Origin: Hyphomicrobiales bacterium
GTDB taxonomy: Bacteria > Pseudomonadota > Alphaproteobacteria > Rhizobiales > Rhizobiaceae
NCBI GenBank assembly: GCA_900468535.1
Contig: UBTY01000057.1
Span: 557-44,719, forward strand
DNA length: 44,163 bases
Direction: 5' to 3'
Every line of letters starts with the position of its first letter. Within the stretch, counting starts at the first letter, position 1. Made by a program: the position numbers and the translations under genes. A model generated the notes under the pieces. It saw only the letters and a program-made list of their open reading frames with translations. It was not told the origin of the DNA and did not search any database. Positions 40,867 through 44,163 of this stretch are shown piece by piece.

Positions 40867-41149
40867 TACACCTCCTGCGTTTGCTACTTTAGAAACGCCT
40901 AATTGTCGCGAACCTATCTTGCGCGAGGCGCTGGTGACCTCGATCGAAGGCGATCGAGCTTCACATCGATGCCGACACTTTTCGAAGAGCTTTCGTAGTT
41001 GCCGCCCATTCTGCCGGCATGCACGTGTTGCCCGACGATATGGACGACATCAAGAAGGCGAGCTGAACGCCGCAGCGTTCTCTGCCTCTCGTTGCCGACG
41101 ATAAGCCGCTTCGGTTGAGAGTGCGGACGCCTCGCGACCCATCCAAGCC
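40867..41149. other. Gap with possible C-terminal gene remnant
   Basis: One plus-strand frame ending at about 41066 reads LHIDADTFRRAFVVAAHSAG followed by MHVLPDDMDDIKKAS, protein-like but without start or preceding part. It may be the tail of a lost gene. Confidence 0.3.
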
Positions 41150-41631
41150 ACGTGTCCAGTTCGAACCGAGGCCCGCGCGCCCAGATCCCTGCCTGGCATT
41201 ACTCACCCCGGCCTCCGACCGCTGATGAAGGGACCTGTGACGTCAAGGCGGACGACTATCGCATCGCCGTCCACCTTGATCATGGCAAGGTTCGAATCCC
41301 GACGAGAGGCGGTCATGACTGAACGCACCGGCGTCGGCTCGGCGATCCTCGATTGCGAGGCCGTCGTTTTCGAGGATGAGGGACGACCGGACTTTGGACT
41401 GCTTCAAATTTCTCTTGGCGGGCGAGGTGGCAAGCTACCGGCCGGCGACGCCATCGTGTTCGCCTTCGACGGCGATGGCCGGAGATATTCGCCGCAGCGG
41501 CCGCGCACGGTCTTGAGGGCATCATCGCGAAGAATGGGGACAGCACCTATCGATCGGGACGCGGCGGCAACTGGATCAAGATCAAGTGCATCCAAAGCGA
41601 CAGCTTTATGATCGGAGGCCACGTCGCGTGA
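41150..41631 (+). pseudogene. Decayed LigD-type DNA ligase domain
   Basis: Successive frames give DPCLALLTP, then RPPTADEGTCDVKADDYRIA with VHLDHGKVRIPTRGGHD. A stop follows where Trp is expected (TGA for TGG). Then come GSAILDCEAVVFEDEGRPDF with GLLQISLGGRGGKLPAGDA and FAFD; a jump then leads to HGLEGIIAKNGDSTYRSGRG and NWIKIKCIQSDSFMIGG, ending at 41631. This is a LigD ligase domain with motif I altered (KADD for KxDG), a premature stop, frameshifts and an internal deletion of roughly 70 codons. It belongs to a different LigD subtype than the intact ligD in this window. Confidence 0.82.
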
Positions 41632-41654
41632 GAAGCAGAACAGGGCGGCGGTTT

Positions 41655-41918
41655 ATGAGTGGGAGTAGAGGCAAGGAAAAGAGGCCCGCCGAAGCGAACC
41701 TCTTTCCTTCCCTAGTCCTTCCAGAGAAGATCGAACAGTTGCACATCAATTCGATCGGCCTTCGAACTCCATGCTCTGCCGATAGTTCCCGCTGGAGAAA
41801 AGAAATGGATAAACTCGAAGAGCAGGTTGTCGAACTAACCGGCCCATTTGTCGAACAGATGCGGCAGGATCTATTCCGCCCGTTCGAATCACGGACTTCC
41901 GAAAATACCTCGTACTGA
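41655..41918 (+). CDS. Doubtful small open frame
   Basis: An 87-aa frame begins MSGSRGKEKRPAEANLFPSL and ends with a charged helical part (KEMDKLEEQVVELTGPFVEQ, MRQDLFRPFE). There is no clear ribosome site and no known domain. It follows the ligase remnant. It is listed because the second half looks protein-like, but it may not be expressed. From 41919 to 42164 nothing is recognised. Confidence 0.25.
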   Translation: MSGSRGKEKRPAEANLFPSLVLPEKIEQLHINSIGLRTPCSADSSRWRKEMDKLEEQVVELTGPFVEQMRQDLFRPFESRTSENTSY

Positions 41919-42164
41919 AGCTCGGCTGAGAGGCGGCCGACTGGGGGAACGGAAGTGGACGCGCGCTGCCCGAAAGGTTCGACGCAAATTACGACCTGGC
42001 TCTTGCGCCCCTTGGAGACGGGTGGGAGTTCATATAGGAAGACGAATAATCTCTGGCGACAGATGTGGTCTTATCTCATGAGTGCGGTCAGCCACCAACG
42101 GTTCCGACTCTAGTTCCTTCGCGAGTGCAAACCGCTCCCGCACCTCAAAGCACGCGCCGCCTTT

Positions 42165-42190
42165 GGAACCTTCTGCCTCTCTTGCTGGTT
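42165..42190 (+). promoter_or_regulatory. EcfG/RpoE2-type promoter of 56-aa membrane protein
   Basis: GGAAC (42165-42169), 19 nt and TTT from 42189 precede ATG 42222 by about 30 nt; GAGGAAGG is the ribosome site. The geometry equals that of the other stress promoters. Confidence 0.6.
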
Positions 42191-42221
42191 TGCTCAACCA
42201 AATAGAGGAAGGTCAAGCACG

Positions 42222-42392
42222 ATGACAAAAATTCCCGATGATCCAGTAGTTGCGACAGCGCGATCGCCTGGCGAGGCTAGTACCCAGAAGAGGGCTGCTA
42301 AGTTTGTCGTCATTCTAATCGCTGGCGTCGCAATCGCCTTTTTTGGCCTATACCTTTGCATCGCTGTCTGGGCGGGCTTGGGATCACATTAA
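42222..42392 (+). CDS. Small single-pass membrane protein (56 aa)
   Basis: The frame starts at ATG 42222 after GAGGAAGG and encodes a polar N-terminus (TKIPDDPVVATARSPGEAST) and one strongly hydrophobic helix (FVVILIAGVAIAFFGLYLCI), ending AVWAGLGSH. No family is recognised. A stress-type promoter immediately upstream and a good ribosome site support expression. It is a likely inner-membrane peptide. Confidence 0.6.
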   Translation: MTKIPDDPVVATARSPGEASTQKRAAKFVVILIAGVAIAFFGLYLCIAVWAGLGSH

Positions 42393-42513
42393 AGACGGCC
42401 AGCGACGAGACGCTCGTGATGATGGTCGTCATTCCCGGCTTCATCGGATCAATCGCAGCGCCTATCGGCTCGATCGACATCCCGGAAAGCTCTGCCACGG
42501 CTTCGTTGCGGCT

Positions 42514-42538
42514 GGAACCTTCGTGCCCACCGGCTGTT
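42514..42538 (+). promoter_or_regulatory. EcfG/RpoE2-type promoter of 49-aa membrane protein
   Basis: GGAAC (42514-42518), 18 nt and TT (42537-42538) precede the GTG at 42573 by 34 nt. This is the second such site within 400 bp. Confidence 0.58.
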
Positions 42539-42572
42539 CGAGGGTTCCTACTGAACAACGAATGGAAACATC

Positions 42573-42722
42573 GTGGAAGATCGGAAAGCTGGTCGTTCGA
42601 CCAACGCTCGACAAAAATTCGGAGCCGGCAGCGTGATCCTGATCGGATTGTGCGTCACGCTTGCGATAGTCGGCATCTTCATCGGATGCATTGTCATCTA
42701 CGGAAGCATGCAAACGCCCTGA
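42573..42722 (+). CDS. Small single-pass membrane protein (49 aa)
   Basis: A GTG-initiated frame reads EDRKAGRSTNARQKFGAGS followed by a hydrophobic helix (VILIGLCVTLAIVGIFIGCI) and a short tail YGSMQTP. The basic N-terminus predicts a cytoplasmic N end. The ribosome site is weak (ATGGAAA). The clear membrane segment and the stress-type promoter upstream favour a real gene. An alternative GTG start directly before the helix exists. Family unknown. Confidence 0.48.
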   Translation: MEDRKAGRSTNARQKFGAGSVILIGLCVTLAIVGIFIGCIVIYGSMQTP

Positions 42723-42912
42723 CTACACAGCGGGATGATCGAGATCTTGCTGATCGTTCGCTAGCGTACATACACGTTCGGATTGAAATGATTGCGTCGA
42801 CGTCCCCCGGCTAAGGTGTATACTACCATCATCGGCACCCACTTTTATCGTGGGCGGTGTCGGCTGAGAGTTACGATGTGCTCCCGCCTGCATGAAGCAA
42901 AGGGAGCTCGTT

Positions 42913-43146
42913 ATGACTTTGCTCCAGCATTCAATCCTACCAAAGTTCGAGATTCGTCCGGCTCTTCTGAAAATGGCCGCCCACTTCTCGCCCGATGAAG
43001 CTGTCACGCAGCGTATCGTCGAGAGAACAATAAGCGTGACCTGCGACGATCCGGCGCTGCTAGATGGGCGCCGGGTTAATGAGGCGCTTTTCCGCATCGT
43101 GTTGGTAATCGCACGCGAAGAAGTCGGCTGGTCTGCGAAGCAGTAG
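42913..43146 (+). CDS. Small hypothetical protein
   Basis: The 77-aa protein from ATG 42913 follows AAGGGAG. It reads TLLQHSILPKFEIRPALLKM, AHFSPDEAVTQRIVERTISV and DGRRVNEALFRIVLVIAREE, a soluble mixed-fold composition. No known family. A longer start at ATG 42892 lies upstream of the ribosome site. No stress-type promoter is seen, and no regulator can be inferred. Confidence 0.5.
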   Translation: MTLLQHSILPKFEIRPALLKMAAHFSPDEAVTQRIVERTISVTCDDPALLDGRRVNEALFRIVLVIAREEVGWSAKQ

Positions 43147-43379
43147 CACTCATACCTCCGCCTCTGAAGTGACCCGGGCACGCTGGACACGCTCGATCTC
43201 CACAACGATCTGTGTGCCGATCCGCTATCCGATTTCACGCCAACAGGTATTGACCCATCGTGATCAACCCCTACTTCCTCCGAGCCAACCCGAAACTGGC
43301 ACGGCACGGTCTCCCCCAGACTTAAGGCGCCGTGGCACTCCGGCATAGGGGCGCATCAGGTTTAACTTTGGGCCTCGTC

Positions 43380-43568
43380 ATGAGCTTCGAAGCGGATTTC
43401 TGGCAACTCAAACAGCGGATCGCGGTCCGCGCGCGCCTTATTGTGGACCTAATGGCAAAGCAGTCGACATCTGACACGCCGTCGCTGACGAGGGACATCG
43501 AGCAACACCAGCGATGGCTGTTCATTCAATTGAGGTTGCGGGAGCTCTTGGAGAGGTCGGCGGCGTAG
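43380..43568 (+). CDS. Small hypothetical helical protein
   Basis: The 62-aa product from ATG 43380 reads SFEADFWQLKQRIAVRARLI, DLMAKQSTSD and TRDIEQHQRWLFIQLRLREL, strongly helical and charged, possibly a short coiled coil. No ribosome site is clear and no family is recognised. The gap before it (43147-43379) shows nothing. Confidence 0.42.
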   Translation: MSFEADFWQLKQRIAVRARLIVDLMAKQSTSDTPSLTRDIEQHQRWLFIQLRLRELLERSAA

Positions 43569-43710
43569 GGCTGGTGTTCATAGACAGCAGGACGGCCATC
43601 CACAGCTAGAACTGGCTGACAGGCGGCCTGCGGGCGGTACCAATAAAAAGTGTATCTGGCGCACCGACCAAACGATGCCGTATCAGTCTCAGATGAAGAC
43701 GAGGGCGGCA

Positions 43711-43941
43711 ATGAACGATAACCACGACGTAGTGACGGCTCTGAGATTTGACGTTGAGCTCAGCTTGATTGGGCCGATACCTGCGTTGGTGAACAGAAAG
43801 GCTGCCGCTTTGCTGAGCATGATTGCCGTCCGGCTGGGAAGATGGCGATTTGAGGGGTCTGAATTCGCCGACGTCAACGACGAAAACGGCAAGTCGGTTG
43901 GCGAGATCTACGTAAACTACGCTAACGTGATCAGGCAGTAG
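43711..43941 (+). CDS. Small hypothetical protein
   Basis: The 76-aa product from ATG 43711 has GAGGGCGG upstream. It reads NDNHDVVTALRFDVELSLIG, PIPALVNRKAAALLSMIAVR, FEGSEFADVNDENGKSVGEI and YVNYANVIRQ. The pattern is soluble and alpha/beta. Family and role unknown. It lies at the end of the window with a hairpin 100 nt downstream. Confidence 0.45.
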   Translation: MNDNHDVVTALRFDVELSLIGPIPALVNRKAAALLSMIAVRLGRWRFEGSEFADVNDENGKSVGEIYVNYANVIRQ

Positions 43942-44040
43942 GCGTGGTCGAAAATTCGCCGGCTCAAACAGGTTGAGAGCATTTCCAAACTCCCCCAGGC
44001 TTCAAGGTCGTCGTCGCACCCCAAGTTTTTGGGCAGGAAA

Positions 44041-44069
44041 GAAGCTCGGGAAAACCTCTCCCGAGCTTC
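44041..44069. terminator. Terminator-like hairpin at window end
   Basis: GAAGCTCGGG (44041-44050) pairs perfectly with CCCGAGCTTC (44060-44069) around AAAACCTCT. On the minus strand it is followed by TTTCC; on the plus strand only TCTCGC follows. It may end transcripts from either side. Confidence 0.5.
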
Positions 44070-44163
44070 TCGCATCCATCAGTCTAACAACTGGTTGCAC
44101 CAGGAGAGGACCGGAAGTCTGCACGTTCCGATCCCACTCCCAAACAACATTGCTCGTCCCAGG

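Noticed and set aside
42723..43346. Long minus-strand frame of 207 codons
   Set aside because: Composition is that of an antisense frame (Ser/Arg rich), it lacks a domain and covers plausible plus-strand small genes.
1..44163. CRISPR array or prophage
   Set aside because: No regularly spaced repeats, cas genes or phage structural genes were seen.

Overview
The window reads as accessory DNA of a Rhizobiaceae bacterium (Sinorhizobium/Ensifer- or Rhizobium-like), probably from a plasmid, chromid or chromosomal island. The signs are GC-rich coding sequence, an HWE-family histidine kinase, a tandem ku pair with a three-domain LigD, DUF982, DUF2934 and DUF6894 proteins, a ROSE-like RNA thermometer, and several candidate promoters of the alphaproteobacterial general stress sigma factor (EcfG/RpoE2 type, GGAAC-N18/19-TT). 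I infer the organism from these families; no ribosomal or core marker is present.

Region 1 (1-5.1 kb) is a decaying border. A TacA/TacT-like DUF1778-GNAT toxin-antitoxin pair looks intact. It is followed by a multiply frameshifted Fic-domain gene, a twice-frameshifted Crp/Fnr regulator, and an intact HWE histidine kinase whose overlapping downstream response regulator has lost its phospho-acceptor segment.

Region 2 (5.6-10.1 kb) is a small-molecule detoxification or catabolism cluster. A LysR regulator diverges from an SDR, an alpha/beta hydrolase and a VOC protein, followed by a hydrolase remnant and a RidA-family protein.

Region 3 (10.2-18.5 kb) is a complete carbohydrate ABC-import operon: isomerase, periplasmic binding protein, Gfo/Idh/MocA oxidoreductase, double ATPase and permease. 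It diverges from a ROK repressor and a signal-less paralogue of the binding protein. A sigma70-type promoter and a perfect 8-bp inverted repeat lie between the two arms.

Region 4 (18.7-44.2 kb) is a stress-survival and DNA-repair island. It holds exonuclease III with a 58-aa partner, two ku genes, an Hsp20 gene under a ROSE-like thermometer, DUF982, ligD, a ferritin-like DUF892 protein, two DUF2934 proteins, topoisomerase IB, a stress-type SDR with a small membrane protein, a dehalogenase-like hydrolase, and many small proteins. Nine candidate GGAAC-N18/19-TT sites sit just upstream of ku, ligD, DUF892, both DUF2934 genes, topoisomerase IB, the hydrolase and two small membrane-protein genes; they do not serve all genes of the region. 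A tenth precedes a predicted ~56-nt RNA. I also see two remnants of additional LigD-type ligases, a decayed IS110 transposase, and two more small-RNA candidates, one with the CCUCCUCCC motifs of rhizobial alpha-r14 RNAs. My reading is a general-stress-response regulon island centred on non-homologous end joining, which has accreted and lost genes by transfer and decay.
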